A stretch of 64,000 nt of DNA from Rhodobacter sp. (GCA_027484145.1 JAIXUH010000007.1:1-64000); one strand, 5' to 3'. Numbered from the stretch's first letter, positions 1 through 11,240 are shown. Numbers and translations are program-made. The notes: generated from the sequence alone by a model not told the origin.

Positions 1-887
1 CCGTAATCGGTGATGTTGGTGACGCGGCCCTTGTGGACCGAACCCAGCGGATAGGCCTTTTCAACGGCATCCCACGGATCTTCCTGCAGCTGCTTCATGC
101 CGAGGCTGATACGGTGGGTTTCCTTGTTGATCTTGATGACCTGCACTTTGACAGTTTCACCAATGGCAAGGATTTCCGACGGGTGGTTCACACGGCGCCA
201 TGCCATATCGGTCACGTGCAGCAGGCCGTCAACGCCGCCCAGATCAACGAACGCACCATATTCGGTGATGTTCTTGACCACGCCATCCACGGTCTGACCT
301 TCGGTCAGGTTGCCGATGACTTCGGCACGCTGTTCGGCTCGCGATTCTTCAAGGATTGCACGGCGCGAGACAACGATGTTGCCACGGCGACGGTCCATTT
401 TCAGAATCTGGAAGGGCTGCTTCATGCCCATCAGCGGGCCAGCGTCACGCACGGGGCGGACATCGACCTGCGAACCGGGAAGGAAGGCCACAGCGCCGCC
501 CAGATCGACCGTGAAGCCGCCCTTGACGCGGCCAAAGATCGCGCCTTCGACGCGGGTCTCGTTCGCATAGGCCTTTTCCAGACGGTCCCATGCTTCTTCG
601 CGGCGGGCCTTGTCACGGCTGATGACAGCTTCGCCACGGGCGTTCTCGACGCGGTCCAGATAGACCTCGACTTCGTCGCCGATATTGATGTTCGGCTGTT
701 CGCCGGGGTTCGCGAATTCTTTCAGATCAACGCGGCCTTCCATTTTGTAGCCGACGTCGATGATGGCCTGACCTGCCTCGATGGCGATCACGCGGCCTTT
801 GACAACCGTGCCCTCTTCGGGCGTGTCAATCTCGAAGCTTTCCTTCAGCAGGGCTTCGAAGTCTTCCATGGTAGCTTTAGCGCACAT
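1..887 (-). CDS. rpsA: 30S ribosomal protein S1, C-terminal part beyond window edge
   Basis: Reverse-strand translation from 887 reads MCAKATMEDFEALLKESFEIDTPEEGTVVKGRVIAIEAGQAIIDVGYKMEGRVDLKEF..., with repeated S1 domains (..GAFVDLGGVDGLLHVTDMAW..). Open to window start, so absent from the ORF track. Confidence 0.95.
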   Translation of the reverse strand, partial: MCAKATMEDFEALLKESFEIDTPEEGTVVKGRVIAIEAGQAIIDVGYKMEGRVDLKEFANPGEQPNINIGDEVEVYLDRVENARGEAVISRDKARREEAWDRLEKAYANETRVEGAIFGRVKGGFTVDLGGAVAFLPGSQVDVRPVRDAGPLMGMKQPFQILKMDRRRGNIVVSRRAILEESRAEQRAEVIGNLTEGQTVDGVVKNITEYGAFVDLGGVDGLLHVTDMAWRRVNHPSEILAIGETVKVQVIKINKETHRISLGMKQLQEDPWDAVEKAYPLGSVHKGRVTNITDY

Positions 888-1116
888 ATGCAGTTTGTCC
901 TTTGCAACGGTTTTCTGGCCATGCGGTTGGCTCCGCCGGTCTTGTCATGGTTCGGGCTAAATCCCACGGCCCCGGTAAACCGGCTGGGCGGGGGGTCTTG
1001 CCTGAATGTGGGGGCCTATAGCCCTTTCGCGCCTTGCTGGCAAGGGAAAGGCTGTCACCGGTTGACGTGACCCGCGGTTAAAGTTAGCACTATCGCTAAG
1101 TGTAATCACAAGGTGC

Positions 1117-1506
1117 ATGATGGCCAAAGTGAACGCATCCACCCTCGGCTGGGCAATGTCAGGCTTCTTTGCCCTGTTCATGCTGGGCGCCTCTGTCGCG
1201 CCCAAGCTTGCGGGCCTGCCCATCGCCGCCGACACCATGGCCGCGCTCGGCTGGCCTGATGCGCCAATCCGGCTGATCGGGGTGCTGGAACTGGCCTGCA
1301 CCCTGTTGTTCCTCTATCCGCCCACCGGCCTCTTGGGGGCCTGCCTGACCATGGCCATCCTCGGCGGGGCGATGGTCACGCAACTGCGCGCGGGCAGCCC
1401 CTTGGCCAGCCACACGCTGTTCGGCCTTTATCTGGGCGTGGTCATGTGGGGCGGCCTGATCCTGCGCGATCCGCGCATCCGCGCCGTGTTCCCGCTGACG
1501 CGTTAA
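1117..1506 (+). CDS. DoxX-like small integral membrane protein
   Basis: 129 aa, 4 hydrophobic segments, pattern typical of DoxX-like proteins ([31 protein letters not shown]). Confidence 0.65.
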   Translation: MMAKVNASTLGWAMSGFFALFMLGASVAPKLAGLPIAADTMAALGWPDAPIRLIGVLELACTLLFLYPPTGLLGACLTMAILGGAMVTQLRAGSPLASHTLFGLYLGVVMWGGLILRDPRIRAVFPLTR

Positions 1507-2111
1507 CGCGCCGCCCGCCGCCGCCCGGCGTCCAGCCGCGCCTCGATATGCGCCACCGCCGCCGCAATCGCCGCCTCGACCGGCAGGTCCGACGTATCGA
1601 GCACCAACGCATCCTCCGCTGCTTTCAACGGCGCATCGGCGCGGCCCATGTCGCGGGCATCACGCTCCACCACTTCGGCCAGCACGCGCCCCTCGTCGCC
1701 GCCCACCTCCAGCCAGCGGCGGTGCGCGCGCACCACAGAGCTGGCGGTGACATAGAGCTTCACCTCCGCCTCCGGGCAGATCACCGTGCCAATATCGCGC
1801 CCGTCCAGCACAGCCCCCCCCTCGCGCCGCGCAAACCGGCGCTGAAACGCCACCAACGCCGCCCGCACCGCCGGAATCGCCGCCACCACGCTGGCCGCCT
1901 GCCCCGCTTCCAGTGACCGCAGATCCCCCCGCGCCAGATCCTCGGCAGACAGCGACACCGCTGCCGCCACCGGATCGCCGCCCTTGGCCCCCACGGCCCG
2001 ATACAAAAGCCCCGTGTCCAGATGGGCAAAGCCGAACCGCGCCGCCACCGCCCGCCCGATCGTGCCCTTGCCCGCCGCTGCCGGCCCGTCGATTGCCACC
2101 GTAAAGATCAT
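1503..2111 (-). CDS. cmk: (d)CMP kinase
   Basis: [41 protein letters not shown]... P-loop and [10 protein letters not shown] typical of cytidylate kinase; [22 protein letters not shown]. Confidence 0.95.
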   Translation of the reverse strand: MIFTVAIDGPAAAGKGTIGRAVAARFGFAHLDTGLLYRAVGAKGGDPVAAAVSLSAEDLARGDLRSLEAGQAASVVAAIPAVRAALVAFQRRFARREGGAVLDGRDIGTVICPEAEVKLYVTASSVVRAHRRWLEVGGDEGRVLAEVVERDARDMGRADAPLKAAEDALVLDTSDLPVEAAIAAAVAHIEARLDAGRRRAAR

Positions 2112-2233
2112 GCGTCCCCTCACACCCGCTTTTGCCCTCTCATAAGACGCACGCGCCGCCAAAGGAAGGCACCTTGCCAGTGCCCGCCCGATCTGCCGAT
2201 AGTGCCGCCAGACACCACCGAAGGGGAACCACC

Positions 2234-3451
2234 ATGGCAGACGACACCCGCACCAATCACCCCGGCTGGGGCGATGCCAGCCTTGCCATCCATGCCGGTG
2301 AACCGGTGGACCCGCACACCCGCGCCTCCTCGCCCAACCTCGTGATGTCGGCCACCTTTGCCCCGACCGAGGTGCCGGGTTTCTCCGCCCGCGATGGCCA
2401 CGGCTACGAAGGCTATGTCTATGCCCGCGTTGGCAGCCCCACCGTGGCGCAACTGGAAACCAAACTCGCCGCCCTCGAACGCGCCGAAGCCGCCCTGTGC
2501 TATGCTTCGGGCGTGGCGGCAGGCCATGCGCTGATCATGGGGCGGCTCTCGGCGGGTGATCACATCATCCTGCCCGAATCAAGCTATGTCGGCATTGCCG
2601 AACTGACGCGCGACACCCTGCCCCGCTTTGGCGTGCAGGCCAGCTTTGCCGATACCACGAACCCTGCCGCCGTTGCCGCCGCGATCCGGCCCGAAACAAA
2701 GATGCTGTGGATCGAATCGCCCTCGAACCCCACGATGCAGGTGTCAGACATCCGCCTTCTGGCCGACCTCGCCCATGCGCGCGGCGTGCGCGATGTGGCG
2801 GTCGATTCCACCTTTGCCACGCCGCTGGCCACCCGCCCGCTCGAACTCGGGGCCGATTTCGTCGTCCACTCCCTCACCAAATACATCGGCGGCCATGGCG
2901 ATGCGATGGGGGGTGCCGTTCTTGGCCGCAAGGCCGACCTTGCCGCCTTGGGGCTCGAGACGACGGTGCATTTCGGCGGCATCCTGTCGCCCTTCAACGC
3001 ATGGCTCATCCTGCGCGGCGCAGGCACCCTGCCCCTGCGGATGGAGGCGCATCAGGCCCGCGCCCTTGCCGTGGCCCAGCATCTGGAGGCGCATCCAGCA
3101 GTCAAGCGCGTGTTCTACCCCGGCCTGCCCTCGCACCCACAGCACGCCCTTGCCCGCGCCCAGATGAAGAACTTCTCCGGCATGCTGACCTTTCAAACCC
3201 ATGAATCCGGCCCCGCCGTCGCCGCGCGCATGGTCGAACGGCTGCAAATGGTGCACTTCGCCGTGTCCTTGGGCCATCACCGCAGCCTGATCTGCTGGAT
3301 CGGCACCAATGACATCAACACCTCCAGCTTCCGCCACGACGGCCCCGCCATGACCCGCTTCCGCGACTGGATGGGCGACGGCGTGTTCCGCATGTCGGTC
3401 GGCATCGAAGACGCAGAAGATATCTGCGCCGACCTTGATCTGTGCCTGTGA
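2234..3451 (+). CDS. Cys/Met metabolism PLP-dependent enzyme (cystathionine beta-lyase / gamma-synthase family)
   Basis: [24 protein letters not shown]...; [38 protein letters not shown] (PLP lysine motif). Confidence 0.88.
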   Translation: MADDTRTNHPGWGDASLAIHAGEPVDPHTRASSPNLVMSATFAPTEVPGFSARDGHGYEGYVYARVGSPTVAQLETKLAALERAEAALCYASGVAAGHALIMGRLSAGDHIILPESSYVGIAELTRDTLPRFGVQASFADTTNPAAVAAAIRPETKMLWIESPSNPTMQVSDIRLLADLAHARGVRDVAVDSTFATPLATRPLELGADFVVHSLTKYIGGHGDAMGGAVLGRKADLAALGLETTVHFGGILSPFNAWLILRGAGTLPLRMEAHQARALAVAQHLEAHPAVKRVFYPGLPSHPQHALARAQMKNFSGMLTFQTHESGPAVAARMVERLQMVHFAVSLGHHRSLICWIGTNDINTSSFRHDGPAMTRFRDWMGDGVFRMSVGIEDAEDICADLDLCL

Positions 3452-3461
3452 TCAGACGTTC

Positions 3462-3480
3462 GGGCCGCATCCTTCGGCCC
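3462..3480. terminator. possible short terminator hairpin after the PLP enzyme gene
   Basis: GGGCCG-catcctt-CGGCCC just after the stop at 3451; no strong T tract. Confidence 0.35.
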
Positions 3481-3535
3481 ATGTAACCGGTGCAAAGGCC
3501 AGCGGTCTGCCGGATCAAAACGAAAAGGGGCCTGA

Positions 3536-4117
3536 ATGCCTTGGAGTTTGGATGAACTTGGCCGCAGCGACGAAGTCGATATGGCCTATGCCGAAGGGCA
3601 GGCGCTGCCGCGCAACCTGTCCAAACCCACCACGAAACTGGACACGGCCCTGTGGCCGGTCAGGGTGTTCATCGCGCCCGACTGCAAGAACCCGGTGATC
3701 CCGGACTATACCAAGGGCCCGGCCATCGGCGTCGTCGTGGTCAGCGCAGCCTTCCGGCAACTGGTCGAAAGCCTTGATCCCCTGCCCCATCACTTCATTC
3801 CCATGCACATCACCTTTCCCGACGGCAGGGTGCAGACCGATACGCATTTCATCTTCAAGCTGGGCCAGTTCGTCGAAGGCGGCATCATTCCGGAACAGTC
3901 TGAAATCCGGGTCAACATGTGGCAAGGCGAAGTGTCCCATTACGGGGCCACGACCCTGTCGCCCCGCCTTATGTGGCGGGCCGAGGCTGTGGCAGGCCGC
4001 CACATCTGGGCAGACCGCCATCTGCCCGCCACGGTCGTCGTCTCCGACACACTCTTTGCCCGCATGAAGGCGCAGAACATGACCGGCTTTCTGGCGATCG
4101 AGGGGCGGATCGCCTGA
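3536..4117 (+). CDS. DUF1629/Imm11-like protein (putative immunity-type protein)
   Basis: 193 aa; C-terminal pattern ..AGRHIWADRHLPATVVVSDTLFARMKAQNMTGFLAIEGRIA resembles the DUF1629/imm11 C-terminus (R.HLW.D...SD.L...L...GL.G). Confidence 0.5.
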   Translation: MPWSLDELGRSDEVDMAYAEGQALPRNLSKPTTKLDTALWPVRVFIAPDCKNPVIPDYTKGPAIGVVVVSAAFRQLVESLDPLPHHFIPMHITFPDGRVQTDTHFIFKLGQFVEGGIIPEQSEIRVNMWQGEVSHYGATTLSPRLMWRAEAVAGRHIWADRHLPATVVVSDTLFARMKAQNMTGFLAIEGRIA

Positions 4118-4450
4118 CCCCGCGCAGGATGCCTCGGGCAAGGCAGGCACGCAGGATGCGGCCAGATTTCCCAGTTTGGGCGAGACCAGCATGATCTGTC
4201 GTCGAACTCTGCGACATGGCCTTTGCCGCCGTCCATCAAGTCCATGCGATGCGGGCCCCTGCACGGGGCAGCCAAACGGGCAGCGTCAGCAGCACCTATG
4301 CAAGCAGCATAATGTTAAGAAAGCCGAGCCCTTATGGCTCGTCTGGGCAAGCACGGCCGGGTGATCGACCGTCTACCGCCACAGCCGCCTTGCACCAGAT
4401 CGTGCAACTCAACATGCTGTATCCAATGCGGTGGCAGGTCAGGATTTGCG

Positions 4451-4897
4451 ATGAAGAACTTTGCCCTGAAAACCGGGATCGATGCGCGGATCGTCTGGTT
4501 CATCCCGCTGGCAACCGCCCTGACTGTTGTGGTCTATCTCGCGCTCACCTGGGTGGTGTCGGGCGCGTGCCAACTTCCAGACGGTCAGATGCTGCCGGTG
4601 CTGCTGGTCTTCGCGGTTTACCTGATGCCCTTCACCCTGCCTTTCGCCCTCGGCAGTTGGGTGCTGGCCCGGCTGCTGTGCTGGAAAGCGCGCCTGTCCG
4701 AACACCGCTCAGCCATGCTTTCGGGTTTCCTCGCCGGTCTGGCTGCCACAACCGTACCGGTGCTGTGGTATATGCCCCAAACCATCAGGGCAGGCGTCAT
4801 CGCCCTTTCCCTGCCCGGCGCATTTGGCGGTCTGCTGGCAGGCGGTATCGTCTATTGGCCGGGCTGGGCGCTGCTCCCATGGGTTAACAAAGGGTAA
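4451..4897 (+). CDS. hypothetical integral membrane protein (about 4 TM)
   Basis: MKNFALKTGIDARIVWFIPLATALTVVVYLALTWVVSG... strongly hydrophobic; no family recognised. Confidence 0.55.
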   Translation: MKNFALKTGIDARIVWFIPLATALTVVVYLALTWVVSGACQLPDGQMLPVLLVFAVYLMPFTLPFALGSWVLARLLCWKARLSEHRSAMLSGFLAGLAATTVPVLWYMPQTIRAGVIALSLPGAFGGLLAGGIVYWPGWALLPWVNKG

Positions 4898-4937
4898 AAA
4901 TACCCGCGTAACCCATTGAAATCATGTAGCTGACGGC

Positions 4938-4956
4938 CTGTCCCTGCGTGGGACAG
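4938..4956. repeat. palindrome copy 1: CTGTCCCTGCGTGGGACAG
   Basis: Core TGTCCCTGCGTGGGACA is identical to the copy at 22169-22185; lies between convergent gene ends. Confidence 0.8.
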
Positions 4957-4962
4957 ACCCGA

Positions 4963-6309
4963 TTATCCCCGGCGGATCGCGGCCCCAAGGCCGTTCATCA
5001 GCCCCTCGAAAATCGGGAACGACGTCATGATCGGGCTGGCATCATCGACCGCGATCGGCCGCTTGCTGGCCATCCCCGCCACAAGGAAGGACATGGCGAT
5101 CCGGTGGTCCAGATGGGTGGCGCAGGTGGCCCCCCCCGGCATCCCGCCCGCCCCCATGCCGTGAACGATCAGGGTGTCCTCGTCCTCCTCGACCTTCACC
5201 CCGCAGGCTTCCAATCCGCGGGCCATCGCGTCGATCCGGTCGCTCTCCTTGACCCGCAGCTCCTTGACCCCCCGCATCACGGTCTTGCCCGTTGCGAACG
5301 AGGCAACGATCGAAAGGATCGGATATTCGTCGATCATCGACGGCGCGCGGGACGGCGGCACCTCGATGCCCTTCATGTTGCCGCTGAATTTTACCCGCAG
5401 GTCCGCCACCGGCTCGCCACCCTCTTCACGCGGGTTCTGGAACTCGATCTCGGCCCCCATCTCGGACAGGGTGATATACAACCCGTTGCGGGTCAGGTTC
5501 TGGCTGACACCTGGCACCATGATGTCAGACCCCGGCACGATCAGCGCCGCACAGGTGGGAAACGCCGCCGACGACGGATCGCGCGGCACCGCTACCGACT
5601 GAGGCCGCAATTCCGGCCGCCCCTTCAGCGTGATGATGTGCCCCTCGGCCCCCTTTTCCACATGCAACTCGGCCCCAAAGCCCAGAAGCATCCGCTCGGA
5701 ATGGTCGCGAGTCGGTTCCCGCTCGATCACCACCGTCTCACCCGGCGCATTCAGCCCGGCCAGCAGCACCGCCGATTTCACCTGCGCTGAGGCGACGGGC
5801 AGCGCATAGCGGACCGGCACAGGGTTGGCCGCGCCCACCACGGTCATCGGTAAGCGCCCGCCTTTGCGCCCGTAGGCCTGGGTGCCGAACAAAGACAGCG
5901 GGTCCGTCACCCGCCCCATCGGGCGCTTGCGCAGCGACGCGTCGCCCGTAAAGGTCGCGGTCATCGGCGTGGTGGCCATCGTGCCCATGATCAGCCGCAC
6001 CCCGGTACCCGAGTTGCCGCAATCGATCACATCCGCCGGTTCCGAAAACCCGCCCACGCCCACACCATACACTGACCATGCGCCCGGCCCGTGCTGCGTG
6101 ACGGTCGCGCCAAAGGCCCGCATCGCCTTGGCCGTGTCCAGCACATCCTGCCCTTCCAGAAGGCCGGTGATCTTTGTCTCACCCACCGCCATGGCCCCGA
6201 AGATCAGCGCGCGGTGCGAAATGGACTTGTCGCCCGGCACTTCGGCCACGCCTGTCAGCGGCCCGCTTGCGGCAGAGGTCATCGGTTGCGCGGTGCCATG
6301 GCCAGACAT
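4963..6309 (-). CDS. aroA: 3-phosphoshikimate 1-carboxyvinyltransferase (EPSP synthase)
   Basis: ..[45 protein letters not shown]..; ..[12 protein letters not shown]..; ..[25 protein letters not shown].. Confidence 0.97.
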   Translation of the reverse strand: MSGHGTAQPMTSAASGPLTGVAEVPGDKSISHRALIFGAMAVGETKITGLLEGQDVLDTAKAMRAFGATVTQHGPGAWSVYGVGVGGFSEPADVIDCGNSGTGVRLIMGTMATTPMTATFTGDASLRKRPMGRVTDPLSLFGTQAYGRKGGRLPMTVVGAANPVPVRYALPVASAQVKSAVLLAGLNAPGETVVIEREPTRDHSERMLLGFGAELHVEKGAEGHIITLKGRPELRPQSVAVPRDPSSAAFPTCAALIVPGSDIMVPGVSQNLTRNGLYITLSEMGAEIEFQNPREEGGEPVADLRVKFSGNMKGIEVPPSRAPSMIDEYPILSIVASFATGKTVMRGVKELRVKESDRIDAMARGLEACGVKVEEDEDTLIVHGMGAGGMPGGATCATHLDHRIAMSFLVAGMASKRPIAVDDASPIMTSFPIFEGLMNGLGAAIRRG

Positions 6310-6411
6310 GTTCGTCTCTCTCCTCAACGTGATCGGGGGCCTGATAGCGCAAGCAGCGGCGGCGGTCCATGGGGCCTTGATGCGCAGGCCGCCTGACGCA
6401 TATCACAGGAC

Positions 6412-7479
6412 ATGAATCGCAGACGCTTTATCAGGGGAACCGCCATCCTGTCCGCCCTCGGGCTGGCCGGGGGCGGTGCAGGCATGGCCATATCATCCGC
6501 ACGCAACCGCTATTATGCTGGCCCGCCGTCAGACCATTTTGATGGCGTGCGGTTCTTCAACCCCGAAGGCGTGCCGCCGGGCGGGTTCACCGACCTGCTG
6601 AAATGGCAGTTCAATGGCGCGCGGCAGAAGTGGCCCGAACGGGTGCCGCTGGCCGCCACCGCCAAACCTGCGGCCAAGGTGCAGGATCTGACCATCACCA
6701 TGGTGGGCCATGCGACCATGCTGATCCAGACGGCAGGCCTGAACCTGCTGACCGATCCGGTCTGGTCGGATCGCGCCTCGCCCCTCGCCTTTGCCGGGCC
6801 AAGGCGGGTGATCGCGCCGGGCATTGCCTTTGACGACCTGCCCCGCATCGATGCGGTGCTGCTGAGCCACAATCACTATGACCACCTTGATCTTGCCACG
6901 TTGCAGGCCCTGCACGCGGCGCATCGCCCGCAGATCATCACACCCTTGGGCAATGATGCCCTGATCCGCGCGGCGATTCCCGACGCAACTGTCACCGTGG
7001 GGGACTGGGGGCATCAGGTAGCGCTTGGGCCGCTGACACTTCATTTTGAACGTTGCCACCACTGGTCAGCCCGTGGCATGGGCGACCGATCGATGGCCCT
7101 ATGGGCGGCCTTTGTGATTGACGGTCCGGCGGGGCGCATCCTGCACATCGGCGACACCGGGTTTGACCAGGGCCGCCCCTACCGCGACCTGCCGGGCAAG
7201 CATGGGGCCATCCGCGCGGCCATCCTGCCCATCGGGGCCTATGAGCCGCGCTGGTTCATGCAAGGCCAGCACCAGAACCCGGACGAGGCGGTGCAGGGCT
7301 TTCACCTCTCGGGTGCCGCCTATGCCGTAGGGCACCACTGGGGCACGTTTCAGTTGACCGATGAGGCGCGCGACGCCCCGCTGACGGCGCTGGACGCGGC
7401 CCTTGCGAAGCATGCAGTTGCGCCAGACAGGTTCCGCCCGCTGGCACCGGGCGAGGTCTGGGCCATTCCGCCGGTCTGA
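6412..7479 (+). CDS. MBL-fold metallohydrolase (NAPE-PLD/RomA-like) with N-terminal twin-arginine-like leader
   Basis: MNRRRFIRGTAILSALGLAGGGAG leader; SHNHYDHLD metal motif; HIGDTGFDQG. Confidence 0.85.
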   Translation: MNRRRFIRGTAILSALGLAGGGAGMAISSARNRYYAGPPSDHFDGVRFFNPEGVPPGGFTDLLKWQFNGARQKWPERVPLAATAKPAAKVQDLTITMVGHATMLIQTAGLNLLTDPVWSDRASPLAFAGPRRVIAPGIAFDDLPRIDAVLLSHNHYDHLDLATLQALHAAHRPQIITPLGNDALIRAAIPDATVTVGDWGHQVALGPLTLHFERCHHWSARGMGDRSMALWAAFVIDGPAGRILHIGDTGFDQGRPYRDLPGKHGAIRAAILPIGAYEPRWFMQGQHQNPDEAVQGFHLSGAAYAVGHHWGTFQLTDEARDAPLTALDAALAKHAVAPDRFRPLAPGEVWAIPPV

Positions 7480-7494
7480 GCCCCTGCGAGCGGA

Positions 7495-8190
7495 TCAGCC
7501 CGCGCGGCGGAAGGTCAGATAATGCGGCAGGCGGTCTTCGCGCAGGGCCTTTTGTTCATAGCGGGTGGAAATCCAATCCTCCCACGCCTGCCCTAGGCCC
7601 GATTGTGCGATCAGGTCAAACCCTGCCTGCGGCACCTCTTCCAGCGTCTGGCGGACGTAATCGGAGATGTCGGTTGCCACGCGGAACTCGGCCCCCGGTT
7701 TCATCGCGCGGGCCAAGAGGGCCAGATACCCCGGCGTAACAAAACGGCGGCGGTGGTGGCGCGCCTTTGGCCACGGGTCGGGATAGTTGAGGAACACCTT
7801 GTCCAGACTGGCCGCCGGCAACACATCGAACAGGTCACGCACATCGCCCGGATGGATGCACAGGTTGGTCACCCCGGCCTGCCGGATCTTGCCCAACAGC
7901 ATGGCGATGCCGTTCACGAAAGGCTCGGCCCCGATCAGGCCGATACCGGGATAGCGCGCCGCCATATGCACCAGATGCTCGCCCCCGCCAAAGCCGACCT
8001 CAAGCCATACCGGGCGGTCGCCGAAGAGTGCAGGCAGGTCAAGTGGCGTACGGGCCGGGTTTTCAGCTGGGCTGACGCCCTTGAGGCTGAGCGCCTCCAG
8101 ATCCTGCGCCAGATAGTCCTTCTGGCTGGCGCGCAGGGTCTTGCCATGCACACGGCCATAGAAATTCCGACGCTCTGCAGTTTCCGTCAT
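7495..8190 (-). CDS. trmB: tRNA (guanine-N7-)-methyltransferase
   Basis: MTETAERRNFYGRVHGKTLRASQK...; ..VWLEVGFGGGEHLVHMA..; ..LNYPDPWPKARHHRRRFV.. Confidence 0.95.
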   Translation of the reverse strand: MTETAERRNFYGRVHGKTLRASQKDYLAQDLEALSLKGVSPAENPARTPLDLPALFGDRPVWLEVGFGGGEHLVHMAARYPGIGLIGAEPFVNGIAMLLGKIRQAGVTNLCIHPGDVRDLFDVLPAASLDKVFLNYPDPWPKARHHRRRFVTPGYLALLARAMKPGAEFRVATDISDYVRQTLEEVPQAGFDLIAQSGLGQAWEDWISTRYEQKALREDRLPHYLTFRRAG

Positions 8191-8255
8191 GCCTGCCACC
8201 CGTGCCCAAGATCGCGGCGTGGTGTCAGAACGCAAGGCTATGGTCAAGCGGTGCG

Positions 8256-9002
8256 CTACTGCAAGCGCGCCGGAACGGGCTTGCCCGCCTGCCGGAACAT
8301 GCGCCGTTCCGCCCAATCAAGATAGGTCATCAGGCGCGGCATCGACGGGTTGTGCGTGGCGATGAAGAACTTGGTGCCGCGCATAGCGGATTTCTTGATG
8401 TAGTCGGGCAACTCCGCGATTGCGGTGTCGGGAACGGCAGCCTTGGTGGCTTCGGGCGGCACGTTGGCCTCGCTCCACCTTGGGCCGCCCAGCCAGACGG
8501 CCGAGAACATCAGTTGCGCCTTGGGCACAGGCGTGCCCCCCGCCACCAACCCGTCGTAGAACATGCGGTGCACCTCTTGCCACGGGCGCGACTGATAACG
8601 CGGCCCCGCCTCATTGCCGATGCCGCAATAGGCATCATGCAGGGCAGCGGCATTCACGAATTCGGGCGAGCGCGGGTCACCGACGATGGGAATGAACAGA
8701 TCGGGGATCGAGGCGCCATCGGTCAGGGTGCGGGTGGGGGCAATCCAAGTTGCGGCCTTGGCATCGACGAAATCCAGCCGGTCCACGGTGGGAAAGAACT
8801 GCAGGCTGCGACCGGGAAGGGAGACAGGGGCGGGTGAAAGCCGGACGGGCGAGTTGCGGAAAAAGCAGTTCGCGGCGGGCTGGCATTCGCCCGCCAAACC
8901 GGGGCCATCCGGATTCGGCGCCACCTTTGGGGCCGGGGCACAAGCCGACATCAGCCCAATCAGGCCGAACCATCCCAAAACCAACGCCAGCTTTGCCATC
9001 AT
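8256..9002 (-). CDS. DUF1353-like lipoprotein
   Basis: Lipobox-like GLMSACAPAP; ..TRTLTDGASIPDLFIPIVGDPRSPEFVNAAALHDAYCG.. typical of DUF1353. Confidence 0.7.
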   Translation of the reverse strand: MMAKLALVLGWFGLIGLMSACAPAPKVAPNPDGPGLAGECQPAANCFFRNSPVRLSPAPVSLPGRSLQFFPTVDRLDFVDAKAATWIAPTRTLTDGASIPDLFIPIVGDPRSPEFVNAAALHDAYCGIGNEAGPRYQSRPWQEVHRMFYDGLVAGGTPVPKAQLMFSAVWLGGPRWSEANVPPEATKAAVPDTAIAELPDYIKKSAMRGTKFFIATHNPSMPRLMTYLDWAERRMFRQAGKPVPARLQ

Positions 9003-9259
9003 GCCATCCCGCACCATCCGAACGAATCGTAAGGCCAAACCGGGACGGGCGCAATGAATGGGTGAATTTCACAACAAACCTATGGCCTTAACAGAACAGG
9101 TCCGCCAGTGCCGCGGATCAGGACAGCATCACGCAGGACCGGGCCAATTTGCCCGGCCGCGTGGAAATTCAAGGCTGATGGTGGTATGCTGATCCGGCAC
9201 CGGACTAGCGCCGCCCTGCGCGGCTGTTGCACCGAACCAAAACGCAAGGATGCCGGACG

Positions 9260-9946
9260 ATGCGAAAGATGTCCCTGACGCCCGCCCATATCGCCCGCGT
9301 GCATCGCGTGGTGGCGGACGAACCTGCGGCAGCCGGGCCGATGCACACCGATGCCGACTATGCCGCGCGGGTGAGCGACATTCTGGCCAGCCATCCCGCC
9401 CCTGACCGGCCTACTGGCCTGTTTGCCTATGGGTCGTTGATCTGGAAGCCCGAGATCCCCCACACGGCCGAGACGCGCGCCCGCGTTCACGGCTGGCACC
9501 GGTCCTTTTGCCTGCGGCAGGTGCGCTATCGCGGCACGCCCGCCTTTCCGGGCCTGATGATGGCACTGGACCGTGGCGGCAGTTGCACCGGGGTGCTGTA
9601 TACCCTGCCCGAGGCTGATCTGCCCGGCCAGCTGGACCGGTTGTTCCGCCGTGAATTCACGGTCAAGCCGATCACGAACATGCCGCGGTGGATCACGGTG
9701 GATGTCGGGGGGCAACGCCAGCCGGCGCTCGCCTTTGTGATGAACCGGGCCTCGGCCAATTATGCCAAAGGGTTGACGCCAGAAGCTGTGGCTGACGTTC
9801 TGGCCCGGTCCTGCGGGCATGTCGGCAGCGGGGCCGAGTATCTGTTCAACACCGTCAGCCATCTGGAGGCCAAGGGCATCCACGATACCGGCTTATGGGC
9901 GTTGCAGCGGCTGGTTGCGGACCGGATCGACGCGCGCGCAGATTGA
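9260..9946 (+). CDS. gamma-glutamylcyclotransferase, ChaC family
   Basis: ..GLFAYGSLIWKPEIPHTAETRARVHGWHRSFCLRQVRYRGTP..; ..YTLPEADLPGQLDRLFRREF.. Confidence 0.88.
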   Translation: MRKMSLTPAHIARVHRVVADEPAAAGPMHTDADYAARVSDILASHPAPDRPTGLFAYGSLIWKPEIPHTAETRARVHGWHRSFCLRQVRYRGTPAFPGLMMALDRGGSCTGVLYTLPEADLPGQLDRLFRREFTVKPITNMPRWITVDVGGQRQPALAFVMNRASANYAKGLTPEAVADVLARSCGHVGSGAEYLFNTVSHLEAKGIHDTGLWALQRLVADRIDARAD

Positions 9947-9985
9947 CCTGACGCGCATAATGGCCGGGCCGGGCCACATGGGGCT

Positions 9986-10008
9986 GCGGTTTTTCTGCGA
10001 AAAACCGC
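9986..10008. terminator. bidirectional intrinsic terminator between ChaC-like gene and metK
   Basis: Perfect hairpin GCGGTTTTTC-TGC-GAAAAACCGC (10-bp arms) between convergent genes. Confidence 0.75.
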
Positions 10009-10068
10009 CCCCGCCCCAGCACGGATGCGGCAGGGCGGGAACGAGATATTTCGCAGAAAAATCGGGCA

Positions 10069-11235
10069 TCAGACGGCCTTCTTCAGGGCTTCGACCAGAT
10101 CGGTCTTTTCCCACGAAAAGCCGCCGTCCGCCTCGGGCGCGCGGCCGAAATGGCCATAGGCGCTGGTGCGGGCATAGATCGGGCGGTTCAGACCCAAATG
10201 GGTGCGGATGCCGCGCGGGGTCAGGTCCATGCATTCGGCCACAGCGCGTTCGATGGCCGAGGCTTCGACCTTGCCCGTGCCATGCGTGTCGACATAGATC
10301 GACAGGGGCTTGGCCACACCAATCGCATAGGACACCTGCAGCGTGCAGCGGTCAGCAAGGCCTGCGGCGACCACGTTCTTGGCCAGATAGCGAGCGGCAT
10401 AGGCGGCCGAGCGGTCCACCTTGGTCGGGTCCTTGCCGCTGAACGCACCACCGCCATGCGGGGCCGCACCACCATAGGTGTCGACAATGATCTTGCGCCC
10501 GGTCAGGCCCGCGTCCCCATCCGGCCCGCCGATCACGAAGGTGCCGGTCGGGTTGACCCACCATTCGGTGTTCTCGGTGATCCAGCCCGAGGGCAGAACC
10601 TCGCGGATATAGGGTTCGACAATCGCGCGCACATCGGCGCTGGTCTGGCTTTCATGCGCATGCTGGGTCGACAGCACGATCGAGGTTACCTCAACCGGAA
10701 CGCCATCTTCATAGCGCAGCGACAGCTGGCTTTTTGCATCGGGGCGCAGCGTGGGCTCGGCCCCGGATTTGCGCACTTCGGCCAGACGACGCAGGATGGC
10801 ATGGGCATACTGAATCGGGGCCGGCATCAGTTCCGGGGTCTCGCGGCAGGCATAGCCGAACATGATGCCCTGATCGCCGGCACCATCCCGGTCAACGCCC
10901 TGCGCGATATGGGCCGATTGCGGATGCAGATAGTTCTGCACCTCAAGCGTGTTCCAGTGAAAGGCATCCTGCTCATAGCCGATGTCCTGCACGCAGCCGC
11001 GCACAATCTCGTCGACGCGGGCCATCATGGCATCCAGATTGGCTTTGTCGGCAAGGCCAACCTCGCCGCCGACGACCACACGGTTCGTCGTGGCAAAGGT
11101 CTCACAAGCGACGCGAGCATAGGGTTCCTCGGTCAGGAAGGCATCGAGGATTGCATCGGACACACGGTCACAGACCTTGTCAGGATGCCCCTCGGACACA
11201 GATTCCGAGGTAAAGACGTAATTCTTGCGAGACAT
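10069..11235 (-). CDS. metK: S-adenosylmethionine synthetase
   Basis: [34 protein letters not shown]...; ..[22 protein letters not shown]..; ..[23 protein letters not shown].. Confidence 0.98.
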   Translation of the reverse strand: MSRKNYVFTSESVSEGHPDKVCDRVSDAILDAFLTEEPYARVACETFATTNRVVVGGEVGLADKANLDAMMARVDEIVRGCVQDIGYEQDAFHWNTLEVQNYLHPQSAHIAQGVDRDGAGDQGIMFGYACRETPELMPAPIQYAHAILRRLAEVRKSGAEPTLRPDAKSQLSLRYEDGVPVEVTSIVLSTQHAHESQTSADVRAIVEPYIREVLPSGWITENTEWWVNPTGTFVIGGPDGDAGLTGRKIIVDTYGGAAPHGGGAFSGKDPTKVDRSAAYAARYLAKNVVAAGLADRCTLQVSYAIGVAKPLSIYVDTHGTGKVEASAIERAVAECMDLTPRGIRTHLGLNRPIYARTSAYGHFGRAPEADGGFSWEKTDLVEALKKAV

Positions 11236-11240
11236 GGGAA

